Source of the DNA: an uncultured Christensenella sp.
GTDB lineage: Bacteria; Bacillota; Clostridia; Christensenellales; Borkfalkiaceae
Reading direction: 5' to 3'
DNA length: 64,000 nucleotides
Assembly: GCA_910585685.1 (NCBI GenBank)
Contig: CAJUEO010000002.1
Coordinates: forward strand, 62,001-126,000
Under the pieces are notes generated by a model. That model saw only the letters and a program-made list of their open reading frames with translations. It did no database searches and was not told the DNA's origin. The position numbers and the translations under genes were made by a program. Positions 18,713 through 28,776 of this stretch are shown here, piece by piece. The stretch's first letter is position 1; every line of letters starts with the position of its first letter.

Positions 18713-20026
18713 ATGAGTAAATATTATCACATTACAACATACGGTTGTCAGATGAACGTACACGAGTCCGAGAAGATTGCCGGCATTCTTTCCTCGCTCG
18801 GGTATGAAAACTGCGACAATATCGAGGACGCAGATATAGCTGTTTTCAATACCTGTTGCATCAGAGAGAACGCCGAAAATCACGCTTTCGGCAATATAGG
18901 TATGCTTAAAAAGCTTAAAGCAAAGAAAAAGGGAATGATTATTGCCGTAGGCGGTTGTCTTACGCAGCAAATAGGCAAGGCGGATATTTTGCACGACAAG
19001 TTTCCTTACGTCGATATAATTTTCGGCACTCACAATTTGGGTAAGCTGAAGGAATATGTTATAAAAAAACAGTCGCAGAAAAAATCTGTTATTGAAGTGC
19101 TTGAAAGCGAGGGGGAGATATCGGAAAATGAAAAACCCCTAAGGACAAGCTACCCCAACGCCTGGATAAACATAACGTACGGTTGCAATAATTTTTGTAC
19201 CTATTGCATAGTGCCCTATGTTCGCGGAAGAGAGCGAAGCAGAAAATCGGAAGACATTATAAATGAGGCAAAGGAGCTTATTTCTCTCGGCTATAAAGAG
19301 CTTACACTGCTCGGTCAAAATGTAAATTCATACGCTAACGGAACTGACGACATTACTTTTCCCGAACTCTTAAAAAAAATTGCCAATCTTGACGGTAAAT
19401 TTCGTTTGAGATTTATGACAAGTCATCCAAAGGATTTTTCGGAAGAGCTTGCAAAAGTAATTGCGGAAAATCCGAAAATATGCAATGCCGTGCATTTGCC
19501 TGTGCAAAGCGGTTCGGATAGAATATTAAAGGCTATGAACAGGCGTTACACCTCGGCGGACTATTTAAAAAAGGTAGAAATTTTGAAAAAATATGTTCCC
19601 GACTGCACAATAACCACTGATTTGATAGTCGGTTTTCCCACCGAGAGCGACGAAGATTTTAACGATACGCTATCACTTGTAAAAGAAGTTGGGTTTTCGT
19701 CGGCGTTTACATTTGTTTATTCGAAGCGCGAAGGCACGGTTGCGGCTAAAATGGACGGGCAAATTCCCGAAGAGGTTTCAAAAAAGCGAATAATGCAGCT
19801 AATTTCGCTTGTCAACTCACAGACAAGGGAGCAATCGGCGGAATACGTCGGCAAAACTATAGAAATACTTTGTGAAGGGTACGATGATAAAAAGCAAATG
19901 TATCTCGGAAGAGATGAATACGGACGAATGGCGTATTTTTATAGCGACACTGACGTTGTCGGTGAGTTCTTGAACGTTAAAATCGAGAGCGCGAGCGGCA
20001 TTTCTTTGACGGGTACATTGGTTTAA
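18713..20026 (+). CDS. miaB: tRNA-2-methylthio-N6-dimethylallyladenosine synthase MiaB
   Basis: Radical-SAM methylthiotransferase acting on i6A37 of tRNA, made by MiaA whose gene lies downstream. The start chosen is ATG 18713 (MSKYYHITTYGCQMN), which matches the usual N terminus; an upstream TTG would add 18 unrelated residues overlapping the promoter. The 437-residue protein has the N-terminal cluster cysteines (first at C12), radical-SAM cysteines C158, C162 and C165, and a C-terminal TRAM domain. No ribosome binding site is visible, consistent with a leaderless mRNA. Confidence 0.95.
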   Translation: MSKYYHITTYGCQMNVHESEKIAGILSSLGYENCDNIEDADIAVFNTCCIRENAENHAFGNIGMLKKLKAKKKGMIIAVGGCLTQQIGKADILHDKFPYVDIIFGTHNLGKLKEYVIKKQSQKKSVIEVLESEGEISENEKPLRTSYPNAWINITYGCNNFCTYCIVPYVRGRERSRKSEDIINEAKELISLGYKELTLLGQNVNSYANGTDDITFPELLKKIANLDGKFRLRFMTSHPKDFSEELAKVIAENPKICNAVHLPVQSGSDRILKAMNRRYTSADYLKKVEILKKYVPDCTITTDLIVGFPTESDEDFNDTLSLVKEVGFSSAFTFVYSKREGTVAAKMDGQIPEEVSKKRIMQLISLVNSQTREQSAEYVGKTIEILCEGYDDKKQMYLGRDEYGRMAYFYSDTDVVGEFLNVKIESASGISLTGTLV

Positions 20027-20035
20027 GGGATTTAT

Positions 20036-22588
20036 ATGGCACTTTCTACTATGATGAAACACTATTTTTCCATCAAGGAAAAATATAAAGATTGCATAAT
20101 TTTTTATCGACTCGGTGATTTTTACGAGATGTTTTTTGATGACGCAATAAAAGCTTCCGAACTTTTGGAGTTGACGCTTACAGGCAGAGATTGCGGACTT
20201 GAAAAGCGCGCGCCTATGTGCGGAATACCTCACCACGCCGCAGAGGGATATATTACAAAGCTTGTTTCTCTTGGGGAAAAGGTGGCGGTTTGCGAGCAGC
20301 TTGAAGAGGCTTCACAGGCAAAGGGAATAGTTGCGCGCGACGTGGTTCGCGTAGTGACTGCCGGTACGTTGACGGGTGACGCTTTAAATGAAAAAAATAA
20401 TAATTTTATCTGTTCGGTTTTTAAACACGGCAACACGGTAGCGTTTGCCTGGTCGGATATTTCCACCGGTGAATTTTTTGCAACTGAATTTTTCGGCGCG
20501 GAAAGCGTAAAAAAATGTATCGCGCATATGACTGCGCTTGACGTAAAAGAAGTAATTAGCAATGACGAAATGTTATTTGCCGCAAGAGATTTACCCGAGG
20601 TCAGTCGAGGAATGGTGCCTCATTTTTCAAGCTATCCCGAGTGGGCTTTCGGCTTCGCCGCCGCCGAAAGAACGCTATTAGAGCAGTTTCACGTTCAAAC
20701 GCTTTCGGCTTTCTCGATAATCGGTCACGACGACGCAATATGCGCTTCAGGCGCGCTTGTCGAATACTTGAAAGAAACGCAAAAGCATGCGCTTAAAAAT
20801 ATAGACGGAATAAAATATCTCTTGAACGAGAAGTATATGCAGCTTGACGCCACGGCGTTCAAGAACCTTGAAATTGTCAAAAATATGAGCAACGGCAGTA
20901 AATACGGCAGTTTGCTTTGGGTTTTGGATAAGACAAAGACGCCTATGGGCGCAAGGTTCATTTCTTCGAATATTTTATATCCGTTTTATGACAAAATCGA
21001 AATAGAAAAACGCCTCGACGGTGTGCAGGAGCTTTACGATTCTACCGTCGTAAGGCTGAAAATTGCCGATATGCTGAAAGAAATTAAGGATATCGAGCGT
21101 ATAGCAGGAAAAATAAGCAATAATACCGTCAAAGCTAAGGAATGCAATAATCTTTCAAGTTCTCTGAAAGTTATTCCTTCGCTTAAATTTTGCCTTTCAG
21201 GGTTTACTTCCGAGGTAATTAACGAGATAAACGAGAGATTGTATGACCTTGACGAGGTTTATAATTTAATCGATAAGGCAATCAACACTGATAATCCCGA
21301 CGATGCAACTATCATTAAGAAGGGTTTTAACGAAAAGCTTGACGAACAAAGGGAAATTGTCAAAAACGGCGCTAAGTATATAACAAAAATGGAGGCTAAC
21401 GAGCGCGATAGGACGGGTATAAGAAACTTAAAAATCGGATATAACAGGGTTTTTGGATATTATATTGAAGTCAACAAGTCCTTTTCCGACAAAGTGCCGC
21501 TCAATTACCAACGCCGACAGACGGTTGCTAACGCCGAAAGGTATATAACCGAAGAGTTGAAAGTTTTGGAAGAAAAAATTTTGACGGGCAGTGAACTTTG
21601 TGAAAAGCTTGAAACGGAAATTTACAGTCAAATTAAAGAGTATTTGAGCGAGTTTATAGATAGGTTTAAAATTATAGCCTCATCTGTTGCTTATCTGGAT
21701 ATGCTTGTTTCATTTGCCGAGGTCGCAAAGACGAATAAGTATGTACGTCCGCAGATAGTAGAAAGCGATACGCTTATGATTAGCGAAGGCAGGCACCCCG
21801 TTGTAGAAGTAATCACAAAGGAAAGGTTTATCCCCAACGACACGCTTTTAGACGATGGAGAGAACCGTACTATGATATTGACGGGACCGAATATGGCAGG
21901 TAAGAGCACTTATATGCGGCAGACTGCTGTTATAACTGTTATGGCGCATCTCGGCTGCTTTGTTCCTGCAAAGTCGGCGCAAATTCCGCTTATTGACAGA
22001 ATTTTTACCCGTGTCGGGGCAAGTGACAACTTGATTTCGGATCAAAGTACGTTTATGGTTGAAATGATAGAAGTTGCCGCAATTTTGCAAAACGCCACAA
22101 AAAACAGCTTGCTTATTTTGGACGAAGTCGGAAGAGGTACTTCTACATATGACGGTTTGAGCATTGCCTGGGCGGTAATCGAACACATAACCCAGCATAT
22201 CGGCGCGCGAACAATGTTTGCGACGCATTACCACGAGCTTACAGAGCTTGAGGACAAATTAGAGGGGATTAAAAATTATAAAATTTCCGTCAAAGAAATA
22301 AACGGTACGGTAGTTTTTTTGCGTAAAATTATGCGCGGCGGCGCAAACCGTAGTTTCGGTATCGAGGTTGCGGCTCTTGCAGGTGTGCCTAAAAGCGTTA
22401 CTGACAGAGCAAAAAAGATTTTGAAAGTTGTCGAAAGTGGGGACAGAAAGGTTGTTGAAAGCGCGGAAGAAGTTATAACCGAAGTTTCGGAAGTGGAAAA
22501 AATTTTAAGCGAAGTCGATATGAATAATCTTTCCCCTATGCAGGCGTTTTTGCTTGTGGGAGACCTCGTTGAAAAGGTGAAAAAATGA
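20036..22588 (+). CDS. mutS: DNA mismatch repair protein MutS
   Basis: Recognises mismatches and recruits MutL. The 850-residue length is typical. The N-terminal mismatch-binding domain carries FYEMFFDDA, in line with the Phe-x-Glu contact motif (GDFYEMF). The C-terminal ABC ATPase has Walker A GPNMAGKST at about 618-626 and DEVGRGTSTYDG. The C-terminal tail is conserved (NNLSPMQAF...). It starts with an AAGGGA site and overlaps mutL by ATGA. Confidence 0.97.
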   Translation: MALSTMMKHYFSIKEKYKDCIIFYRLGDFYEMFFDDAIKASELLELTLTGRDCGLEKRAPMCGIPHHAAEGYITKLVSLGEKVAVCEQLEEASQAKGIVARDVVRVVTAGTLTGDALNEKNNNFICSVFKHGNTVAFAWSDISTGEFFATEFFGAESVKKCIAHMTALDVKEVISNDEMLFAARDLPEVSRGMVPHFSSYPEWAFGFAAAERTLLEQFHVQTLSAFSIIGHDDAICASGALVEYLKETQKHALKNIDGIKYLLNEKYMQLDATAFKNLEIVKNMSNGSKYGSLLWVLDKTKTPMGARFISSNILYPFYDKIEIEKRLDGVQELYDSTVVRLKIADMLKEIKDIERIAGKISNNTVKAKECNNLSSSLKVIPSLKFCLSGFTSEVINEINERLYDLDEVYNLIDKAINTDNPDDATIIKKGFNEKLDEQREIVKNGAKYITKMEANERDRTGIRNLKIGYNRVFGYYIEVNKSFSDKVPLNYQRRQTVANAERYITEELKVLEEKILTGSELCEKLETEIYSQIKEYLSEFIDRFKIIASSVAYLDMLVSFAEVAKTNKYVRPQIVESDTLMISEGRHPVVEVITKERFIPNDTLLDDGENRTMILTGPNMAGKSTYMRQTAVITVMAHLGCFVPAKSAQIPLIDRIFTRVGASDNLISDQSTFMVEMIEVAAILQNATKNSLLILDEVGRGTSTYDGLSIAWAVIEHITQHIGARTMFATHYHELTELEDKLEGIKNYKISVKEINGTVVFLRKIMRGGANRSFGIEVAALAGVPKSVTDRAKKILKVVESGDRKVVESAEEVITEVSEVEKILSEVDMNNLSPMQAFLLVGDLVEKVKK

Positions 22589-24480
22589 AAAAGATAAACG
22601 TTCTCAGCAAAAACGTATATAACAGAATTGCCGCGGGTGAAGTTATCGACAGACCTTATTCTGCCGTTAAAGAGTTGATTGAAAACAGCCTTGACGCTCA
22701 CTCGACCGAAATTGAGATTTATATAGAGAACGGCGGAAAACAGCTAATTAAAATAATTGATAACGGGTCGGGTATCGAGCGCGACGACCTTTGCGATGCG
22801 TTTACTCCGCACGCAACAAGTAAAATTTCAAAAGCGGAGGATTTGGATAAGATTACTACGCTTGGTTTTAGAGGTGAAGCGCTTGCAAGCATTTCCGTAA
22901 TTTCAAAAGTTGAGTTAATATCTGTAACTGAGGGGAATCCTGCATATAAAATATGCTGCGATGACGGCGTTGTCGGTGATATTACGCCTGCCGCGTTGGA
23001 AAAAGGTACTCAAATTACGGTTCGCGATTTATTCTATAACACGCCTGCAAGGGCAAAGTTTTTAAAGGCAGATAAAAAGGAAGAGGCGGATATTACAAAC
23101 TTTGTTACGCGCTATATTTTGGGTAATCCTAAGGTTGCTTTTAAATATTTTGTCGACGGTAAATTGATATTGCAGAGCTTTGGCGGCGGTCTTGACGAGG
23201 CTGTGGCTCAGGTTTACGGTGCAAAAACGCTTTCACAGTGCTATAAAATCGAAGCGCAGAAGGGTGAGTTTAAGATTAGCGGCTTTATCGGAAATCAAAA
23301 CTTTTTTAAAGCAAATAAAACTTATCAAAGCATATTTTTAAACGGCAGATATATTATCAACAACACCATTGCAACTGCTATAAACAACGCTTACATAAAC
23401 TATATGATGAAGCGGCAATATCCGTTTTACGTCTTAAACGTAGACGTTCCGTGTGATTTTGTGGACGTTAACGTGCATCCCAATAAAGCCGACGTGCGGT
23501 TTGTCGATAACAGAACGGTTTATTCTGCAATTTATTCCGTAATTGCGCCCGTTCTCGACGGTACGGCTAAAGCCGCGGAATTTGTTATTTCGGAAACTCG
23601 TATTCCGGAAATTAAGTCGACTTCGCAATCAGACGGTAACTTAAACAAAGTTTACGCTCAGCCTGTGACAAGCGAGAATAAATTTGAAAAATTTTCTCCA
23701 AAGTTGGATGATATTCTTCCCACGGTTAAGGTAATTGAAAACGGAAATTCCGATTTTTTACCGTCATCATTCAATAATAGTGTAAAAGAAAATAAAATGT
23801 CTGTTACAGACGACACTATGTTGCCGAATCTCGACAATTTTAAGGCGTATGAGCTTCAAAAAGAATATTTTGGCAGAAGAAAGGACGAGCAACAGAAAAT
23901 CGAATTTAAAGCTTGCAAGTACAGAGCAAGCCTGTTTGATACTTACTTAATGTACGAGGTAGAGGACAGCGTTTATATAATAGACCAGCACGCGGCGCAC
24001 GAACGGCTCATTTACGATAAACTTTGCGAGAATTTAAAAAAGCGTGAAATTATAAAGCAACCTATGCTGTTTCCGTATATTTTTACGGTAAATTCAGTAG
24101 AATCGCAGTTTTTAGACTCAAATTTAAAAATTTTAAAGTCAATAGGTTTGGGTATTGCGCCGTTTGGATACGGTTCGTACAGGGTTGACGAAGTGCCCGT
24201 TGATTTAAAAACCATAAATATTAAAAACTTTTTTGACGAAATTTTATCGCAAATCAACAGTTTGAAAAATATTGACGTTGAAGACGTATTGAAAGACAAG
24301 CTGGCTATGACGGCTTGTAAACACGCAATAAAGGGCGGTATGAGGTTGACCGAGCAAGAAGTTGACAAACTTTTTGAAATGCTTGACGGAAATTTGGGAT
24401 TAAAGTGCCCTCACGGCAGACCTGTGTGCGTAAAGTTGACAAAAAAAGATATCGAGAAAATGTTTAAAAGGATAGTTTAA
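22585..24480 (+). CDS. mutL: DNA mismatch repair protein MutL (endonuclease type)
   Basis: GHKL ATPase and nicking endonuclease of mismatch repair. The N-terminal ATPase has ENSLDAHSTEIE, DNGSGI and GFRGEALASI. A poorly conserved linker spans about residues 335-440. The C-terminal domain retains DQHAAHERLIYD (close to the metal-binding motif, last Glu replaced by Asp), ACKHAIK and CPHGRP, so it should nick DNA as expected in bacteria without MutH. Length 631. Translationally coupled to mutS and followed 2 bp later by miaA. Confidence 0.96.
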   Translation: MKKINVLSKNVYNRIAAGEVIDRPYSAVKELIENSLDAHSTEIEIYIENGGKQLIKIIDNGSGIERDDLCDAFTPHATSKISKAEDLDKITTLGFRGEALASISVISKVELISVTEGNPAYKICCDDGVVGDITPAALEKGTQITVRDLFYNTPARAKFLKADKKEEADITNFVTRYILGNPKVAFKYFVDGKLILQSFGGGLDEAVAQVYGAKTLSQCYKIEAQKGEFKISGFIGNQNFFKANKTYQSIFLNGRYIINNTIATAINNAYINYMMKRQYPFYVLNVDVPCDFVDVNVHPNKADVRFVDNRTVYSAIYSVIAPVLDGTAKAAEFVISETRIPEIKSTSQSDGNLNKVYAQPVTSENKFEKFSPKLDDILPTVKVIENGNSDFLPSSFNNSVKENKMSVTDDTMLPNLDNFKAYELQKEYFGRRKDEQQKIEFKACKYRASLFDTYLMYEVEDSVYIIDQHAAHERLIYDKLCENLKKREIIKQPMLFPYIFTVNSVESQFLDSNLKILKSIGLGIAPFGYGSYRVDEVPVDLKTINIKNFFDEILSQINSLKNIDVEDVLKDKLAMTACKHAIKGGMRLTEQEVDKLFEMLDGNLGLKCPHGRPVCVKLTKKDIEKMFKRIV

Positions 24481-24482
24481 TT

Positions 24483-25385
24483 TTGAAAAAGGTTCTCGTT
24501 ATCTGTGGCGCTACGGCTTCAGGTAAAACTTCGCTTGCCGTAGAGTGTGCCGAAAAATTTAACAGCGAAATTATTTCCGCAGATTCACAGCTTATCTATA
24601 AGGACTTAAATATTGGTACAGCCAAACCGACAGTTGAAGAGATGCGCGGAATAAAGCATCATATGATAGACATTGTCGATCCAAAATCATCGTTTAGTGT
24701 GTCTGATTACTGCAGTTTGGCTGCGCCGATATTAAAAGATTTGTCTAAAAGCAGCAAAACGCCCATAATTTGCGGCGGTACAGGTTTTTATATAAATTCT
24801 CTGCTTTTTGATTTTAGCTACGGCAATACTGCGGCTAACAGTGAGGTTAGGGAAAAATATACTAATTTTTTAAATGAATACGGGAAAGAAGAGCTGTTTA
24901 AAATATTGCTGAAAGTGGATAGTCAAACAGCCCAAAAATTACACGTCAACGATACAAAGCGCGTTATAAGGGCGCTTGAAATATATGAAACAAGCGGAAA
25001 AAAGAAATCAGAGCAAAACGACAAGCTTTTACCTAAGTATAATTACCTTGCAATAGCAATTGATTTTCCGAGAGAGCAGCTCTATGAGAGAATTAATTTG
25101 CGCGTAGATAAAATGTTGTCCGACGGCTTAGTTGAAGAGGTTGATGGCTTACTTGAAAGCGGAATCGATGAAAAATGTCAATGTATGCAGGCAATCGGCT
25201 ACAAAGAAGTGGTTGAATATCTAAAAAATAATATTTTATATAGTACTATGTGTGACATAATTAAGCAAAATACGCGACATTATGCCAAAAGACAGTTGAC
25301 TTTTTTTAAAAAATTGCCGAATTTAGTTTGGGTAAAACCCAACGAAGCGACGGCAGACAGAATTGCGGAGTTATTGAACGAATGA
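24483..25385 (+). CDS. miaA: tRNA dimethylallyltransferase MiaA
   Basis: Transfers a dimethylallyl group to A37 of tRNAs reading UNN codons; MiaB acts next. The 300-residue protein has the P-loop GATASGKTSL, the metal-site Asp in SADSQLIY, and the C-terminal TRHYAKRQLTFF motif. The start is TTG at 24483, two bases after mutL. A 20-bp dispersed repeat (25242-25261) lies inside the coding region and encodes STMCDII in a variable stretch before the conserved TRHYAKRQ motif. Confidence 0.95.
   Translation: MKKVLVICGATASGKTSLAVECAEKFNSEIISADSQLIYKDLNIGTAKPTVEEMRGIKHHMIDIVDPKSSFSVSDYCSLAAPILKDLSKSSKTPIICGGTGFYINSLLFDFSYGNTAANSEVREKYTNFLNEYGKEELFKILLKVDSQTAQKLHVNDTKRVIRALEIYETSGKKKSEQNDKLLPKYNYLAIAIDFPREQLYERINLRVDKMLSDGLVEEVDGLLESGIDEKCQCMQAIGYKEVVEYLKNNILYSTMCDIIKQNTRHYAKRQLTFFKKLPNLVWVKPNEATADRIAELLNE
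25242..25261 (+). repeat. Dispersed 20-bp repeat, copy 2 (inside miaA)
   Basis: AGTACTATGTGTGACATAAT, with a perfect inverted core TATGT-GTG-ACATA. It is in frame and translated as part of YSTMCDIIK. Confidence 0.8.
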
Positions 25386-26590
25386 ATTTTATTGAAGAAT
25401 GCGAGCAAAAGCTTACAAAAAAATTTAAAGATATTGACGAAATTTCATATTTTAATCAGGTTAAGGTGCTTAACGCGTTCAATAAGCATCGCGTTGCTTC
25501 GCGCCATTTTAACGGCACTACGGGTTACGGATATGACGACGAGGGGCGTGACTGTATCGGCAGTCTTTATGCAGAAGCGTTCGGTGCGGAATCGGGAATA
25601 GTTTCTCCGCATTTGTTGTCGGGTACGCATGCTTTGACTGTGGCGCTTTTCGGCTTATTGCGCCCTAATGATGCGTTGTTTTGTGTTAGCGGAATGCCGT
25701 ATGATACTTTGAGAGGCGTAATTTTCGGTGAAAATAACGGTTCTTTAAAGGATTTTGGTATAAATTTTGATTATTGCGAGCTTATTGACGGACATTTTGA
25801 TTTTGACGGCATTAAAAATAAATTAATTAAAAGCGTTAAAGTTGTCTATATTCAGCGTTCTCGCGGTTACGAATTGAGGGACGCGCTTTCCTGCGACGAA
25901 ATAGGTAAAGTATGCAAATTTGTTCGGGAACTTGGCTTTGAAGGCTGTATTTTCGTTGATAATTGCTACGGTGAGTTTGTAGAAAAAAAAGAACCGACGG
26001 AAGTCGGTGCAGATATTATTGTCGGGTCGCTTATAAAGAATGCCGGTGGCGGACTTGCGCAGACAGGCGGATATATTTGCGGCAAACAAAGATATGTTGA
26101 TTTGATAGGCAAAAGACTTACTGCGCCCTCGATTGGGCTTGAAGTCGGGTCGTTTGCTTCAGGATATCAATATTATTATCAAGGATTGTTTCTTGCTCCG
26201 CACACAGTTGCGCAGGCTTTAAAAACGAGTTTATTAATAGGTCAGGCTATGTGGGAGCTTGGTTATAAGAATTATCCTTCGCTCGATAAAACGCCATATG
26301 ATATAACTCGTGCCATAGAGTTTGACAGCGCCGACAAGATGATAAACTTTATTCGAGAGGTACAGTATGCTTCACCTGTTGACAGCTATGTTACCTGCGA
26401 GCCGTGGGATATGCCGGGTTATGATGATAAGGTAATTATGGCTGCCGGTACGTTTGTTTCGGGTTCTTCTATCGAGCTTTCTGCAGACGGCCCTGTAAAA
26501 CCTCCTTATATTGTGTATTTTCAGGGCGGTTTGACGTATGAACACGGTAAATATGCTTTGGCGCGCATTTTGAGTAAGTTGAAGGGGTAA
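25382..26590 (+). CDS. Methionine gamma-lyase / aluminium-resistance family PLP protein
   Basis: Matches the YnbB-type family of fold-type I PLP enzymes often annotated as aluminium resistance or methionine gamma-lyase family. The start ATG 25382 overlaps the miaA stop (ATGA). The 402-residue product has the PLP lysine at about K219 in GSLIKNAGGG, plus RSRGYELR and FVDNCYGEF, which carries the cofactor Asp. The reaction is not established for this group; a carbon-sulfur lyase activity is plausible. Neighbourhood with miaA is common in Clostridia and Bacilli. Confidence 0.85.
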   Translation: MNFIEECEQKLTKKFKDIDEISYFNQVKVLNAFNKHRVASRHFNGTTGYGYDDEGRDCIGSLYAEAFGAESGIVSPHLLSGTHALTVALFGLLRPNDALFCVSGMPYDTLRGVIFGENNGSLKDFGINFDYCELIDGHFDFDGIKNKLIKSVKVVYIQRSRGYELRDALSCDEIGKVCKFVRELGFEGCIFVDNCYGEFVEKKEPTEVGADIIVGSLIKNAGGGLAQTGGYICGKQRYVDLIGKRLTAPSIGLEVGSFASGYQYYYQGLFLAPHTVAQALKTSLLIGQAMWELGYKNYPSLDKTPYDITRAIEFDSADKMINFIREVQYASPVDSYVTCEPWDMPGYDDKVIMAAGTFVSGSSIELSADGPVKPPYIVYFQGGLTYEHGKYALARILSKLKG

Positions 26591-26593
26591 AAT

Positions 26594-27109
26594 ATGGACT
26601 GTAAAATTCGTGAATGGCAACTTGACGACGCGCAAGAGCTTTCAAGTATTTTAAATAATAAGAATATTCTCGACAATCTTAGGGACGGATTGCCGTTTCC
26701 ATATGCTCAAGACGACGCTAAAGTTTTTATTCAATCTATGCTTAATAGCGACAAAAACAGCATTTTTGCGTTTGCAATCGAGTATAACGGGAAGTTGGTC
26801 GGCAGTATCGGGGTGTTCAGACAAACTAATATTCATTTTAAAACTGCGGAACTTGGTTACTACATAGACGAAAATTGTTGGAATAAAGGAATAGCGACTT
26901 CGGCAATTTTACAGATTTGCGACTATATTTTCAATAATACGGATATTATAAGGATATATGCAGAGCCGTTTGCAAGAAATAAAGCTTCTTGCCGCGTGCT
27001 TGAAAAGTGCTGCTTTGTGTGTGAGGGAACTTTGATTGCCAACTCATTGAAAAACGGCGTTGTAGAAGATATGAAAATGTATGCAAAAATAAAAGAGCGG
27101 AAGCTTTGA
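26594..27109 (+). CDS. GNAT-family N-acetyltransferase (RimJ/RimL-like)
   Basis: 171 residues with a GNAT fold. Visible are the NGKLVGSIGVF strand, the acetyl-CoA loop region ELGYYIDENCWNKGIATSA and the late motif FARNKASCRVLEKCCF, both typical of the RimJ/RimL subgroup that acetylates protein N termini or small molecules. Substrate cannot be predicted. The gene ends inside a perfect inverted repeat that serves as terminator for it and for convergent groEL. Confidence 0.85.
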   Translation: MDCKIREWQLDDAQELSSILNNKNILDNLRDGLPFPYAQDDAKVFIQSMLNSDKNSIFAFAIEYNGKLVGSIGVFRQTNIHFKTAELGYYIDENCWNKGIATSAILQICDYIFNNTDIIRIYAEPFARNKASCRVLEKCCFVCEGTLIANSLKNGVVEDMKMYAKIKERKL

Positions 27110-27124
27110 AGCTTCCGCTCTTTT
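27091..27124. terminator. Bidirectional terminator between acetyltransferase gene and groEL
   Basis: A 16-bp perfect inverted repeat (AAAAGAGCGGAAGCTT and its complement, 2-base centre) with A- and T-runs at the ends. It overlaps the acetyltransferase stop codon. Confidence 0.85.
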
Positions 27125-27130
27125 AACTTT

Positions 27131-28759
27131 TTAATACATACCGCCCATATCGGGATTTCCGCCCATAGGAGGTGAGGGAGGAGTGGGTATGTCAGTTACA
27201 ATACTTTCGGTTGTAAGGAGTGTTGCGGCAACCGACGCTGCGTTCTGAAGAACTGAGCGCGAAACCTTAGTGGGGTCGATTATTCCGCTTGCCACCATAT
27301 CGGTGTATTCATTTTTGAGTGCGTCGAAACCGTAATTGGGTTTTTTAGCCGTCAAAATTTTGTTTACAACTACCGAACCGTCATAGCCTGCATTTTTTGC
27401 AATTTGACGGACGGGTTCTTCGATAGCTTTCATAACTATTGCAGCACCCGTTTTTTCATCTCCGTGCAAGCCTGCAACAAGCTTTTTAAGTTCGGGAATT
27501 GTAGAGAGAAGAGCAACGCCACCGCCGGGGACGATACCTTCTTCAACTGCAGCTCTCGTTGCTGCCAAAGCGTCCTCGATGCGCAATTTCTTTTCTTTCA
27601 TTTCAACTTCGGTAGCTGCGCCAACGCTTATTACTGCAACGCCGCCGGCAAGCTTTGCAAGGCGTTCCTGCAATTTTTCTCTGTCGTAGTCGGAGGTTGT
27701 TTCGGATATCTGCGACTTTATAGAACCTACGCGAGCTTTTATTGCGTCAGCTTCACCTGCGCCGTCTACAATAGTGGTGTTGTCTTTATCGACCTTAACC
27801 TGTGAAGCTCTGCCGAGCATATCCAAGGTTACGTCCTTAAATTCATAGCCTAAATCGCTGGAAATTACCGTGCCGCCCGTAAGAATTGCTATATCTTCGA
27901 GCATTGCTTTTCTTCTGTCTCCGAAACCGGGAGCTTTAACTGCAACACAGTTTAAAACGCCTTTAAGCTTATTAACTATAAGCGCGGCAAGCGCGTCACC
28001 CTCAACGTCCTCGGCAATAATCAACAGTCTTGCGCCCTGTTGAGCAATGGGTTCGATTACGGGAAGAATTTCTTGAAGTGAAGAAATCTTTTTATCGGTG
28101 ATAAGGATATAGGGATTATCGAGAACTGCTTCCATTTTGTCGGTATTTGTAACCATATAAGCGGAAGCGTAGCCGCGGTCAAACTGCATGCCTTCAACCG
28201 TGGAAAGTTCGGTGTTCATGGTTTTGCCTTCTTCAACGGTAATAACGCCGTCTTTGCCGACAATTTCCATAGCGTTGGCAATAAGTTCGCCTATTTTTTC
28301 GTCTCCGGCGGATATGGAAGCAACCTGTGAAATGGCAAGTTTGTTTTCTACGGGCTTTGAAATCGATTGAATTTTCGCAACAGCCGTTTCAACTGCAGAG
28401 GAGATACCTTTTTTTAAAATCATGGGGTTTGCGCCTGCCGCAAGGTTTTTAAGTCCTTCGTGTACGATAGCCTGTGCAAGCACAACGGCGGTAGTCGTTC
28501 CGTCACCGGCAACGTCGTTGGTCTTTGTGGAAACTTCCTTTACAAGCTGTGCGCCCATATTTTCAAACGGGTCTTCGAGTTCTATTTCTTTAGCGATAGT
28601 TACGCCGTCGTTGGTTATGAGGGGTGCTCCGAATTTTTTATCGAGAACTACGTTTCTGCCTTTGGGGCCAAGTGTAATTTTTACAGTGTCGGCAACAACG
28701 TTGACGCCTGTTTCCAAAAGTTTTCTGGCTTCGTCGCCATATTTAATCTGTTTAGCCAT
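27131..28759 (-). CDS. groEL: Chaperonin GroEL
   Basis: 60-kDa chaperonin subunit that folds proteins in its ring cavity. 542 residues, normal length. N terminus MAKQIKYGDEARK, then GPKGRNVVLDKKFG, the ATP-site motif GDGTTTA near residue 85, and the conserved EEGIVPGGG near 400. The C terminus has a short Gly-Met tail (MGGNPDMGGMY). It has an AAGGAG site and lies 17 bp after groES, forming a standard groESL operon. Confidence 0.98.
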   Translation of the reverse strand: MAKQIKYGDEARKLLETGVNVVADTVKITLGPKGRNVVLDKKFGAPLITNDGVTIAKEIELEDPFENMGAQLVKEVSTKTNDVAGDGTTTAVVLAQAIVHEGLKNLAAGANPMILKKGISSAVETAVAKIQSISKPVENKLAISQVASISAGDEKIGELIANAMEIVGKDGVITVEEGKTMNTELSTVEGMQFDRGYASAYMVTNTDKMEAVLDNPYILITDKKISSLQEILPVIEPIAQQGARLLIIAEDVEGDALAALIVNKLKGVLNCVAVKAPGFGDRRKAMLEDIAILTGGTVISSDLGYEFKDVTLDMLGRASQVKVDKDNTTIVDGAGEADAIKARVGSIKSQISETTSDYDREKLQERLAKLAGGVAVISVGAATEVEMKEKKLRIEDALAATRAAVEEGIVPGGGVALLSTIPELKKLVAGLHGDEKTGAAIVMKAIEEPVRQIAKNAGYDGSVVVNKILTAKKPNYGFDALKNEYTDMVASGIIDPTKVSRSVLQNAASVAATLLTTESIVTDIPTPPSPPMGGNPDMGGMY

Positions 28760-28776
28760 TTTAATCTCCTTAATTA

